From Rhabdophis nuchalis (lineage: Eukaryota > Chordata > Lepidosauria > Squamata > Natricidae): 64,000 nt of DNA. Below the pieces are notes generated by a model. The model had not been told where the DNA came from, did not search any database, and saw only the letters and a list, made by a program, of their open reading frames with translations. The DNA is taken from NCBI GenBank assembly GCA_039707465.1, contig CM077644.1, positions 214,333,962 to 214,397,961 on the forward strand, read 5' to 3'. The translations under genes and the position numbers were made by a program. Within the stretch, counting starts at the first letter, position 1; each line of letters opens with the position of its first letter. This document shows, piece after piece, positions 47,245 through 57,949 of this stretch.

Positions 47245-47697
47245 TAGATACAATAGCAGAGTTGGAAGGGACTTTGGAGGTCTTCTAGTCCAACCCCCTG
47301 CCTAGGCAGGAAACTCTATACCATTTCAGACAAATGGCTGTCCAATATCTTAAAGACTTCCAGTGTTGGGGCATTCAAAACTTCTGGAGGCAAGTTGCTC
47401 CACTGATTAATTGTTCTAACTGTCAGGAAATTTCTCCTTAGTTCTAGGTTGTTTCTCTCCTTGATTAGTTTCCACCCATTGCTTCTTGTTCTACCGTCAG
47501 GTGCCTTGGAGAATAGTTTGACTCCCTCTTCTTTGTGGCAACCCCTGAAATATTGGAACACTATGATGTCTCCTCTAGACCTTCTTTTCATTAAACTAGA
47601 CACACCCAGTTCCTGCAACCATTCTTTATATGTTTTAGCCTCCAGTGCCCTAATCATCTTTGTTGCTCTTCTCTGCACTCTTTCTAGAGTCCAACAA
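47245..47697 (-). mobile_element. CR1 LINE 3' portion
   Basis: The minus strand has a 120-codon open segment (47316-47678) from the end of ORF2, including 'LMKRRSRGDIIVFQYFRGC' and 'GWKLIKERNNLELRRNFLTV', followed by 'ggggttggactagaagacct'. Upstream ORF2 is missing. Confidence 0.87.
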
Positions 47698-47702
47698 AGT
47701 TA

Positions 47703-48240
47703 CCTTTCTTGGAAGGAATGTCCATCTGGGTTCAGTTCCAAGTGGGGAGAAAGACACTGGAAATATGGTAGCTGCTTGGAAAGATGGTTTTAATGGTGGA
47801 AAGGACCACGTGATTTGAGGTCCTGGGCAAAAAAGCACATGGGTGAGAGAGAGAGTTATGCACTCTTTTGTGCCCTGACTTAGAGTTTCCTGTTCCTGTA
47901 CAATGTATCCCATTGGCTGTGAGATTCACATGGGTGGGAATCTTAGCTAACTTTGCAGGCTGTCTGTGTCCCAGGCTTGATTGAGCCTTGCCGGGTGATG
48001 TAATCTTCCTAGATGTCATGTGGTGAGATGGGTAGAGGGCTAATCCTATCATGTCCTGAGGGCCATGTCTTAATCCCATCACCCTGGAGCTGAAGGGGGG
48101 AAGGGAGTTGCAGGAAGCTACTTTGTCTTTAAAAGCATGTTTCTCCTTTTCTCATCCAGGGAAATATAATATTCTGCTTTTTTAATATTTCCCAGAATAT
48201 TTCATTCTTCTAGGAGGGGGGTTGGTGCTAACTTCCTACA
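47703..48240 (+). mobile_element. LTR-like repeat, copy A
   Basis: Shares with copies B (49351) and C (57715) the blocks 'ccatctgggttcagttccaa', 'gagtttcctgttcctgtaca', 'cccattggctgtgag' (inverted CCAAT) and 'tatttcattcttctaggagg'. Diverged and without a clear TATA box. Confidence 0.5.
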
Positions 48241-49350
48241 TCTTCTTGTAGTAAGCTAACTTGTAGTATTTCTCAAAGAAGTTTGTTTTCCTTTAACTTG
48301 CTATGGTCTCCGCGGGCCACATTTTCTTGTTGCTGGGTAAAGGAATGCAGGTCCCCTGATCAGAACTACAGACATCTTGGTGGGATAGTGATGCTGAGCT
48401 GTTTCAGAAACAGATGGCATTTCACTCCTCATGTCCAGGTCCTTTTGCAAATGTCTGCTGGTTAAGATGTCTGTACTGGAAGACATATGTAAGATTAAAC
48501 CCTCATCTTCCATTTTGGAGACCTTCAGCTTGTTAACTTTTATTTTTAAGTTATTTACACCAACTGTGCCCTAATGTGTTCAACTAGCGCCATCTTGTGG
48601 ATTTAATCTTTGAAGCTATGGAGAAAAGGGGGAAAGAACCCTTTATGTTAATAACCATAGTTTATCAAACCGTTGCAAGGACTGTTAATTTATGCAAAGG
48701 ATCAACATATTCTTTTCAATAGTAAAGAAATGAATGACTGCAAGAAATCCATCTGCTTGTGGCCTGTTGGGTAGTGATGTCTCCTTTAAAGCACTTCTTT
48801 AACTACATTCATATCCAATATCCAATTAAGGAACCTTCACCAGAGAGTGAAGGCAGATTTTATTTTCCTGGGCTCTAAGATCTTGCCTTTTGTTCCTGGT
48901 TTCGGTATTGAATGCAGTTTAATGTGTATCATTTTAATGATGAGCCACAAAGAGTTGCTTTGCAGGTGAGATGAGTGAAATGTTAAATAAATTAATAAAA
49001 CTGGTAGTCGCGTTTTAAACATTCCTTGTGCATATTGCCTTGATCCAGTTTTTCTGCATCCATCTTTCCATTCATGTATATATTCACGGATTCCATTTCA
49101 ACTACCTGGAATAGAGCAATTCTTATACTTCAGTGCTGGGAGGAAGATTCCATCACTCAGGATAGTGTTCGAGGTCAGGAATCTCCCATTACATTTCAGA
49201 AATGTATAACAACATGGGGACACGTTTAGGAAAGAGCACAGAACAAGACAGGGCAATAACAGTAGTTTAGTGGCCACAATTGGAACTGGGAAGCAGTTGC
49301 TGAGTGAAACCAAGACTGTTAGTTCACCCTTCCTTGGCTTTACAGACCTG
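48241..49350. other. Unique non-coding sequence
   Basis: Nothing recognised. It lies between LTR-like copies A and B but shows no gag or pol coding. Confidence 0.4.
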
Positions 49351-50149
49351 TGTGGGAAGAAATATCCATCTGGTTCAGTTCCAAGCTGGAAGAAAGAAAC
49401 TGGAAACATGGAGGCTGATTGGAAAGATAGTTGAATGATGAATAGAACCACCAGCCTTTATGGTTCTGGTGCAGCTTCAAAATGGAGTTGAGGTGGGAGG
49501 TGTTATACTTGATTTGGGCTTTGTATTTGAGCTTCCTGTTCCTGTGCAAGAACATGTATTCTATTGGCCATTGTCAGATTCCTATCGGGTCATGTAGGGA
49601 TTATATAAGGGTCATAGCTGGCTCTATAAGCAAAAGTGGAAATGCAAATCCTAGGTGTTTATCTGAGCTAATTTTGCCAACCTCTGGCTTATTGTTCATC
49701 TGAGCTCCTAGGTTTGACATTTTGGCTGCTCTGGGACAGTGCAATGAAGGGGCTTTTGTCCTGAAAGGGTGTTGGGCAATTCCTATTCTGGCTTAATGGC
49801 TTCCATCCTGTGTTGGATCTTGAGTGAGGGGCTGCTTCTAATCCTACCATTCTGCCTTTGCTCAGGGTTTGCTGCAGGGAGTTTCAAAATATCCTGTCTT
49901 GATTGGATTTCTGCCTGCAGTATTTGCTTTGCTTATGAATAAATATATGGAGATACTTGTCTTCCTCTTTCAATAAACTCTTTATCTCTTAAGTGTTGCC
50001 ATCTTCTGTAGGCTGTTAAGGAAGACTGGAGGTTGTTTCCTGCTTCTAAAAATAGGCTTCTCCGTTTCTTCTTTAGGGAAACATAACATCTTGCCTTTTT
50101 AATATTCCTCAAAATATTTCATTCTTCTAGGAGGGTGGGGCTTCCCACA
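49351..50149 (+). mobile_element. LTR-like repeat, copy B
   Basis: Begins 'tgtgggaagaaatatcc' and ends near 'cttcccaca'. It has an inverted CCAAT box (49563-49567), TATATAA about 45 bp later (49612-49618), and AATAAA at 49938 and 49972, a plausible U3-R-U5 order for a solo LTR. No target duplication detected. Confidence 0.5.
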
Positions 50150-50276
50150 CTTGCAAAGGTCATAAATGCGAGGATTGGTCACAAAGTTACCTTTTCATCA
50201 CTGTTGTAACATCAAAGGGTCACTAAACAAATCAATCACTGAGTGAAGACTATCTTTGGATTTGTTTGATCTAAGG

Positions 50277-50401
50277 CAGGGGTGGGCAAACTTTGCAACT
50301 TTAAGTCTGAAGGACTTCAACTCCCAGAATTCTCCAGCCAGCTGGAGTCTGAAGGAGCGGAAGTCCTTCAGACTTAAAGTTGCAAAGTTTGCCCACCCCT
50401 G
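50277..50401. mobile_element. Foldback hAT MITE with perfect TSD
   Basis: A 125-bp palindrome 'caggggtgggcaaactttg' to its complement, with exact duplications atctaagg (50269-50276 and 50402-50409). Shares the 'aagtctgaaggacttc' core with the 3540 and 55168 copies but has different outer bases and a short loop deletion. Confidence 0.93.
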
Positions 50402-50443
50402 ATCTAAGGCAAGAATTTTGCAGGCCACATGTGACCCCAGCTC

Positions 50444-50493
50444 GTGTGTGTGTGTGTGTGTGTGTTTGTGTGTGTTTGTGTGTGTGTGTGTTT
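50444..50493 (+). repeat. (GT)n microsatellite
   Basis: GT run with a few TTT interruptions. Confidence 0.93.
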
Positions 50494-52189
50494 GCTGTAT
50501 AGGTTGTTTTGGTGTTTTTTTTCCCGAAATAGAAAACAAAACAGGTGCATCAAGTCTCTGCTGGACTTAATGAATCTATTTTTTTTAATCCACTTCTACC
50601 ATCAAGGTAAAGATGAAAATCTCATCCCTGTCCCTCCAGTGACATTACCACATCACTGTCTCACAAATACAAGGTCTTCTTTTTTAAAAAAAATGTCCCC
50701 ATCCTGACTTCAATAAGATTGCCTGCTGCAGGTTTAAGGCAATTATATATTTCCACAGGTTTAGGGAGTAACTCAGATCTTTTGTCAAAAAGGAAGGATG
50801 GCAAAGAATAAAATTTGTATTGCTGCAAGCACAGCCTTCATACCGCAGGCAGGAGAGGCAATTAACAGAAGCCACTGATAACGCTGGTGGAATAATTTAT
50901 GAGGCAAGTTGTGAAGATACTATCAATGAAGCAATTATTTTTGTTCTTTATTACTCCCGCTCTCTCATTTATCACTATAAACTTCTACCTGTGAGGATAA
51001 GCTCATCTCCCAAAGTGCTATCTTGCCTCTTTTTTATTTTATTGTGGTAAGCCAATCTAGAGGAGGGTATGATAAGCAGCCAAACTGTGGCTTATTAAGT
51101 GACATTGAGATTCATTTCACATCGGTACATAAAACCACACAGGCAGCATGAAAACAACCAGTGGGCTTATCACCTGCGACTGGGTCTCTCGCCACCTCCT
51201 GTCCTATCCTAGGAAGTACTTTTCAGGAGACCTAATTCTCCATGCCAGAGAACTCTGCAAAAAAATGGCTTTTCAGATTGACAGACACTTGTGTGTCTTT
51301 TATTCTCGTCTGCTCTGGCTCCTCTCCAAGTAGACTGAGCAGGAGGATAAGGAAGAGCTCACATTTTTCTGGCAAGAACAACTTGTGCTTTATAGTGTAT
51401 GTTTCCAGTGATTAGCACACTGCCACAAAAGACAAGTTGAGCACCTGTTTGAGGGTGAAGGGAATGAGAAAATCATTTTGCAATGATATTTCTCAAAAGC
51501 AAAGAAGGCAAGAGCAAGTTCAGTGTCAGAACTTTTATCTTCAAAAATTTAACCAGTTTCAATAGAAGATGCTTTGCTGTGATCTCTGATAATAAACTAC
51601 CTTGCTTGAAACTGCCTCTATATTCTTAGATGCTACCTTAATATTTCTTAGGTCCTTGGTTATGACTTGAATTATTGAGTTCCATCAGTCTTAGACTGTG
51701 GGTTTAACTGTAGATTACTCAATCATCAATATAATAATACTTAAAGCAAATTACTATTAACAAAACTTAAAGTGAATGCTTGCACAATGGAAACTAATTC
51801 ATACATATTCAGATCACTGATTAATAATTAGATATCACTGATTAACAATTAATAGACCAAAGAAGATTCATTACCAAAAATTAAGTATTCAGAGATGCAG
51901 AATTGGAAGAGATTCAGAAATATTGTGAAAAATGGAAGACTTCCAAACAATAGAAGAATAATAGAAGAAACTCAAATAACAAACAATTACAAATTTAAAG
52001 GGAAAAGCTAGTAGGAACTGCAGAAATGACAACATTGAAGAAGTATTAACAACTGAGCCAGTACAGAGCAGCACTGAAATAGTCTAGGAAGTGAGCCCCT
52101 AACAAGAAGAATTTAAAAGGAAGATTGTTGCATATACAGAATTACCACTAGAAAGAGAAAGGCTGTCACTGATAATCTTGGTGGTTGGA
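50494..52189. other. Unique sequence, possible conserved non-coding DNA
   Basis: 50780-51340 is repeat-free and complex with no coding pattern. 51810-51852 contains a short tandem duplication of 'tcactgattaa.aatta'. The last few hundred bases may be undetectable upstream sequence of the R4 element. Confidence 0.3.
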
Positions 52190-52476
52190 AATGAAAAATA
52201 TGGACTTGTTAACATTAGGAATGGCCTCTTCCAAGATGACTCATTATCACCCTTATATTTGTCATTGCTATGATCCCATTCTCAGTGATTCTAAAGAAAA
52301 CAAATTTTGGCCTCCAAACAGCAAAAACATGCTAATGAACTCTTAGTTGTGCTTTATATGGCTGATATGAAGTTTTATGGAAAATCAGAATTTGAAATTC
52401 AGTCATTGACAAATGCCGTAAGATGTTTTTAGTACAGATATAGCAGTGAAATTTCACCTAGATAAATGTTCTACAG

Positions 52477-52571
52477 CAGGGGTATCAAACATGGCATTGT
52501 CATGTTAATGCTAAACTGGGGGGGGGGCACATGACACATCCGGCCCACGGGCCGTGAGTTTGACACACCTG
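52477..52571. mobile_element. Short hAT MITE in the R4 fossil
   Basis: 95 bp, 'caggggtatcaaacatgg' to 'gagtttgacacacctg', exact duplications ttctacag (52469-52476, 52572-52579). Same family as 63800. Confidence 0.92.
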
Positions 52572-52735
52572 TTCTACAGTAGCAATAAATCAGAGTAAAA
52601 TCATGAACAGTGATGGACTAGAAATGTCAAATGATCAAACCATCAGGAACCATCAAGATGAAGCCTATAAGTATCTGGCCATTTTATAGTTGGATAGCAA
52701 CAAGCATGAACAAGTTAAAAATATGTGTAATAAAG

Positions 52736-53054
52736 CAGGGGTCCCCAACCTCCGGGCCGCGGACCAGTGCCGGTCTGTGGCTTGATAGGAACCAGGCCGT
52801 AGGGCCAGAGAGGAGGAGGAGGGAGGAGGGGGCAGCCCCCTGGGCAGAGCGCACACCAGGTGCAGGAGAGCGCAGGCACGGCTGCTCGCACCATTGGAGG
52901 CCCTAGAGGGCCGAGTGAGATGACTCCCCCCCCCCGCATGCGCATGCACTGCCTGTTCCCCCTCCCCACCCGCTCCTCCTCTATGCCGGCCGGTCCGCAG
53001 AATTTTCTTTAAAATGAAACCGGTCCCTGGTGCAAAAAAGGTTGGGGACCCCTG
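52736..53054. mobile_element. hAT element in the R4 fossil
   Basis: 319 bp, 'caggggtccccaacctccg' to 'ggttggggacccctg', exact duplications taataaag (52728-52735, 53055-53062). The 'gcaccagggaccggttt' end and GC-rich interior link it to the 1.1-kb element at 40023. Confidence 0.93.
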
Positions 53055-53469
53055 TAATAAAGAATACATCCAAAAAGTGAGAAAAGTGCTAAAGGCAAAA
53101 TTGAATTGAGGAAACACCATCAAAGCCATCAATACCTGGTCCATACCTCTGATATGATACATTGCTGGAATTATTAACTGGAGACAAGTTGCTGGACAGC
53201 TTGGACCTAAGAACAAAAATAAGCTAATGACTAGTCACTATTCATTACATCCCTGTAGTGAAATTGATAACTTATTTCTGCTCTGCAGAAATGGAGGCAG
53301 AGGTTCATTTCAAGTCAGACAAACTGTTGGGGAGGAAAACATCCATTGCTTGATTACATAAAAGATAGCCAAGAACTATCACTGATACAAGTTAAAAATT
53401 GGAACTTACTGAATGTGCAGAAAATAAAACATAAATGTTGAAATAATGTAATAAATATAAGATCAGAAT

Positions 53470-53856
53470 CAGTGGTGGGTTTCAAATTTTTTAGAACCTA
53501 CTCTGTAGGTGTGGCCTATTTTGTGGGCGTGGCAGTCATGTGACAGGGTGGGAGTGGCCACCTTTTAAAATGTGGTGAAACTCATTTAACAACGCTCTTG
53601 CTTAGCAACCAAAATTTTGGACTCAATTGTGATGATAAATTCTTTCTTTATTTCTTTCTTTCCTTCCTTCCTTCCTTCCTTCCTTCCTTCCTTCCTTCCT
53701 TCCTTCCTTTCCTTTCCTTTCCTTCCCGTTGGGTCACTGGCAGCGGCGGGCCAGATTTACTTCCAGGTACGCCGGTGGAACCCCCTCTCACTGGTTCTCT
53801 AAATTTCACCAACCGGCTCTCGTGAGTAGGTGCGAACCTGCAGAAACCCACCACTG
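53470..53856. mobile_element. hAT element in the R4 fossil, with CTTC microsatellite
   Basis: 387 bp, 'cagtggtgggtttcaaa' to 'gaaacccaccactg'; duplications atcagaat / attagaat match 7 of 8. Contains the module 'gcttagcaaccaaaatttt' shared with 40023, then a (CTTC/CTTT)n tract (53638-53726). Confidence 0.88.
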
Positions 53857-54124
53857 ATTAGAATGCTGTCAAGAAAAAGCATTGAAGATGAATTTAGTAA
53901 AAATCAAACTAAGCCACTAGTATTAACAGCATAAATAGTTAAAAATAGACTGAAATGGAATAAAAACTGAATGTTTTCTCGTCAATTTCTGTAAGTGGAT
54001 CAAGATAAAATATGTTAATGGCTTACAATGAAACCTAAAAAGAAAAATAAGAAACTAAAGCTTGATTTTGTCTGGTCAAGAGCATGCTATTAGAATTAAT
54101 GCAATCAAGTCCAAAATTGAAAAA

Positions 54125-54237
54125 TCATTATATATTTATAAATTATATATTTCCTGTGCACCGCCCCGAGTCCCTTCGGGGAGAGGGGGCGGTTAATAAG
54201 TTGAATAAATTGAATTGAATTGAATTGAATTGAATGA
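54125..54237 (+). mobile_element. L2-like 3' tail with (GAATT)n end
   Basis: 'cctgtgcaccgccccgagtc' and 'gagagggggcggttaataag', then several GAATT units. Inserted in the R4 fossil; possible short duplication 'caaaatt'. Confidence 0.75.
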
Positions 54238-54620
54238 TTCAAAATTCAGTATGTGCAAAGAGATAGAAGAAACAGTAGATGTAATCATGCAGGTCATGCA
54301 AAAAGATCACACACATTGATTTTAAACAATGGCATAGCACCATTGCCAAAAATGATTCACTAGAATGATGTAAAATGTACATGATCATGTAAAAATGATC
54401 ATGTGCCAGTAATGAAATATTGGTGTGAATGTAGAGTTGAAAAAGTGAGCTGGTTAAAATATTGCAGGATTTCTGAATACAAACTGATAAATTCTTCAAT
54501 CATAGCACATCAGCTTTAATTGTGTCTGAAAAAAAGACAGTGTGGATAATTGATGTGGCAATACCAGACAATCATAGAACAGAAGACAAGGAATTGGAGA
54601 AGTTGTGAAAATAATTGACT

Positions 54621-55159
54621 GCAGACTGAATATGTGATAGCAACGTAATAATGCAATTTTAGACAATATGTTCAGAAGCATAATTTCCAAATCATACCTC
54701 CACTCTATTTTGAAATCACCATCTTGCGGTTTGGACTCAGTTCTGAGCGCCTTCCCTTCATTAAGAAAGAACCAGATGAACTGGTATGTGTTTGGAGAAG
54801 GGCATAGAAAACGATTAGAAGATTAGAAAGTGCTATGAACAGTGATTTATACCTTTAATCCTGAACAGAGAAAACTAAAGGAAGATGGCTGGAAAGATTG
54901 TCAGGCAGGAGAAGATTAAAACCCACTGTCCATCATTCTGAAACATCGAATAAAACACAATGAAGTCAACTTCCAAGAAGGCAGATTCTGATCGAACGTA
55001 AGGAAAAAAGTAGCAGTAAGAGCCATTCAATAATTAAATCAGTTACTTAAGAAAGTAACGTGCATACTTTACTGCATGCATTTGTTCAGAGATTAGATAT
55101 CCACCTTTCTGGGATATATTTAGATTTCTGTCCTGAACATCAGATATCAGACTTGATGT
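54621..55159. other. Unique AT-rich sequence
   Basis: No gene or clear repeat. It may include decayed 3' sequence of the R4 copy. Confidence 0.35.
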
Positions 55160-55167
55160 CCTTAAGG

Positions 55168-55302
55168 CAGGGGTCTCCAACCTTTGCAACTTTAAGTCTG
55201 AAGGACTTCAGCTCCCAGAATTCTCCAGCCAGCAAAACTGGCTGGAGAAGTCTAGGAGCTGAAGTCCTTCAGACTTAAAGTTGCAAAGGTTGGAGACCCC
55301 TG
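55168..55302. mobile_element. Foldback hAT MITE, 135 bp
   Basis: 'caggggtctccaacctttgc' to its complement. Left flank ccttaagg, right ccttaatt: the duplication is partly lost where an L2 tail abuts. Almost identical in layout to 3540. Confidence 0.9.
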
Positions 55303-55304
55303 CC

Positions 55305-55420
55305 TTAATTTATTTTTTATTTTTTATTTTAATCACATTTATATCCCGCCCTTCTCCACAAAGGACCCAGGGCGGCGCACAGGAATTTAAAAACATACAA
55401 AACAATACAATAAATTGTAT
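55305..55420 (-). mobile_element. L2-like 3' tail
   Basis: Minus strand 'cctgtgcgccgccctgggtc', 'ggagaagggcgggatataa', AT-rich end. It begins within a base or two of the preceding hAT element. Confidence 0.75.
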
Positions 55421-55442
55421 AAGGGATCACATCCATCTCTAG

Positions 55443-55625
55443 GATAGCAATAGCACTTAGATTCAGATGCCGCTTTGCAGTGCTTTGCAGTGCTTTACAG
55501 CCCTCTCTAAGCAGTTTACAGAGTCAGCATATTGCCCCCAAGTTGGGTCCTCATTTTACCCACCTCGGAAGGATGAAAGGCTGAGTCAACCTTGAGCCTG
55601 GTGAGATTTGAACTGCTAAATTGCA
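55443..55625 (-). mobile_element. tRNA-derived SINE (ATTGCT-tailed), head missing
   Basis: Minus strand body 'caaggttgactcagcctttc', 'gaggtgggtaaaatgaggac', tail 'aagtgctattgctat'. Contains a duplicated 'gtgctttgca' unit. Confidence 0.78.
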
Positions 55626-55719
55626 GGCAGGCAATTTTGATTCTATGAGTTGAAGGGTCTTGATGTGGGGAAAGTTTCTTAAACAAATGCTGAAATGAAA
55701 GAGTTTTCGAAAGAAAGCA

Positions 55720-55862
55720 AGAGGATTTCAAACTGCTAGATTGGCAGAAGCTGGAGCAAGTAACAGGAGCTCACTCTGTTACATGGCATTAGGGATTCTA
55801 ATCACCGAACCTTTCTGATTGACAAGCTCAGCGTCTTAGCCACTGAGCCACTGTGTCCCTAT
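55720..55862 (-). mobile_element. Sauria-type SINE, 5' part
   Basis: Minus strand 'gggacacagtggctcagtgg' and 'ctaagacgctgagcttgtc' match the head of the SINE at 33981. The B box is degraded and the 3' half missing. Confidence 0.75.
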
Positions 55863-56726
55863 TTCTATAGTAGTATTACAATAATCCCACGGTAAGGTAG
55901 ATGCTGGCTTTTCTAAGTATTGTATTTTTAATTTTCACATACAATTACTCAAATCTCTATCATAGGAGATACCTCCAGGAAAATAGGTGCTTCAAATTCT
56001 AAACAACTTGACAATCTTATTGGCGACTCACTCGGCTATCAAGTCACTTATGCTTGAAATGAAATGTCAGGTTCTATGGTAAATTGTTAGCACTTTTTCA
56101 TCATCAAGACTGATCAAAGTATGTATAAAAGATAATTCCATTCCTGATTAAAAAGATGAAGCAACAAAGAAGCATTAATGTGGAAACTATGTCTGTTAAT
56201 CTATTAGATAATTAAATGGGGAGTGTGGAGAGTTAAAACTGAAAATCAATTTGGACTACATTTGAAAACAAATCAAGCTACCATTGATTTCTGGAGGAAT
56301 ACTAATTAATATTTCTCAATGTTTCTGAAAATAGAAATGAAGATAGTGCAAACGAGGAGGAACATGGAAACACAACAGTGCTGTTTCCAAAACCTATAGA
56401 AATATTCATTAGGTTATACTGGCTGGGATCACAAGCCAAGATGCCTTTGGTTTACATTCAGCAAAAGCATAACACTGAATAAATGCCAAGGACTCTCTAT
56501 TCTTCTTAACTCAACAAAGTATTGGAGAGAAATTATATAGACTGTTTGGACTTGGTCCATCAGTAGAATAACACTCCACTAACAGAATTGAATGAGACCA
56601 AATTTGGTATAGCAGAAGAATCTAGGAAAAGGAGGATTGTTTTGAAAATGGGTCAGATCCAGCAGAGAGCTACAGCGCAACAATATTCTCCCATGCATTT
56701 TTGTGGGAGAAACTCTTGTTCTGTGC
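55863..56726. other. Unique AT-rich sequence
   Basis: Nothing recognised. Confidence 0.35.
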
Positions 56727-56734
56727 TTCTGATT

Positions 56735-56935
56735 CAGGGATGAAATTCAGCAGGTTCTGACAGGTTCTGGAGAACCGGTAGCAGAAATTTTGAGTAGTTT
56801 GGAGAATCAGCAAATACCACCTCTAACTGGCCCCAGAGTGGGGTGGGAATGGAGATTTTGCAGTATCCTTCCCTGCCAAGTCCATCAAGCTATGCCCACA
56901 GAACTGCTAGTAAACAAAATTGAATCCCACCTCTG
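56735..56935. mobile_element. hAT MITE, inverted relative to 14144
   Basis: 'cagggatgaaattcagcag' to 'ttgaatcccacctctg'; duplications ttctgatt / ttctggtt match 7 of 8. Interior is the complement of the 14144/19798 family. Confidence 0.85.
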
Positions 56936-57136
56936 TTCTGGTTGTTATTAAGTATTTCATCCTCCTCTTAGTTATGAAGGATATGAAACAAACCACCTTC
57001 ATCTCCATGTTACTTATAAACTACACCTCTTTTCTATGGCTGTCATAGGGATGCATAAACATGATTACCTATGGTCACCTTAAAAGCCATAGAGTAGTGA
57101 CTTCACAGAGAATATTTTTTTGAAGTTGCAACTAGA

Positions 57137-57379
57137 AGAGCCGTGATGGAGCAGTGCTTAGAATGCATTATTGCAAGCAAATACTGCTGACTGCCGACTG
57201 CCAGAAGTTCAATCCTGACCCATTCAAATTTACTCAGCCTTCCATCCTATTGAGATCGGTAAAATGAGGACCCGGATTGTTGGGGGCAATATGCTGATTC
57301 TGTCAGCCTCTTAGAGAGGGCTGTAAAGCACTGTGAAGCGGGATATAAGTCCAAGTGCTAAGTGCTATTGCTATTGCTA
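57137..57379 (+). mobile_element. tRNA-derived SINE (ATTGCT-tailed)
   Basis: Head 'gagccgtgatggagcagtgc', body 'cagccttccatcc' and 'ttgttgggggcaatatgctg', end 'gctattgctattgct'. Nearly full length with a degraded B box. Confidence 0.82.
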
Positions 57380-57514
57380 GAAAGCAGATGAAGCCGACAC
57401 AACCTCACCAGTCCCCATCATGGGTGGTGGATTGTATTTTCTGTCTTTGAGGGTGGGGCAAAGGATGTACTCATATATTAAATGACATTTAAACGTTTTA
57501 TATGAAAATGTATA

Positions 57515-57714
57515 TAGAGATTCTCAGTCATCCACATCATGGTTGCGCTAAAGGTGCTTTTTCAAGAAGCAACTAGACTTTTCTGTCTTTCTTTGACGAC
57601 ATTTCACTTCTCATCCAAGAACCTTCTTCAGCTCTCTTCTTCAGATTTGAAGACGTTTCTTGGATGAGAATCAAAATGTCTTTAAAGAAAAATAAGGAAG
57701 TCCATTTGCCTCTT
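57515..57714. repeat. Repeat with paired 'cttggatgagaa' motifs
   Basis: The complement contains 'gaagaaggttcttggatgag' followed by 'gtgaaatgtc'; a second related copy 'gaagacgtttcttggatgag' lies in the other orientation. This resembles a widespread vertebrate repeat with a hammerhead-like layout, but the conserved CTGATGA here reads CTGAAGA. Family uncertain. Confidence 0.4.
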
Positions 57715-57949
57715 AAAAAAGCACCCTTGGGGTGATTTTAGCTGAAAAAATGCCCCTCTTCTGAAATTCAACACATGGCACATAGACCCCCGTCCCCTGG
57801 GAGTCTGACAGCCAATGGAATACATTTCTTGTACAGGAACAGGAAACTCTAAGACAGGGCCCAAAAGAGTGTATAAAATATAAAATCCCTCTCTCCACTC
57901 CATATCCTATTTACTCCAGGACCTCAAACCATGTGGTCCTATCCACCAG

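Larger units (their letters stand above)
52190..54620 (+). pseudogene. R4-type LINE ORF fossil with restriction-like endonuclease remnant
   Basis: The plus strand gives reverse transcriptase motifs in one frame: 'LFQDDSLSP' (52226-52252; canonical GIFQGDSLSP), then 'LYMADMKFYGKSEFEIQSLT' (from 52352), where the catalytic YxDD reads YMAD. Thumb-like 'EAYKYLAI' and 'GNTIKAINTWSIPL' follow, and near 54538 'TVWIIDVAIPD', resembling the PD-(D/E)xK endonuclease of R2/R4 LINEs. Multiple stops. Four insertions divide it: hATs at 52477, 52736 and 53470, and an L2 tail at 54125. Assignment to R4/Dong rather than another RLE-type LINE is by recalled motif similarity. Confidence 0.75.

Noticed and set aside
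47703..50149. A complete LTR retrotransposon with LTRs at both ends
   Set aside because: The two copies look too diverged to be paired LTRs and the 1.1 kb between them lacks gag/pol coding, primer-binding site or matching TSD.
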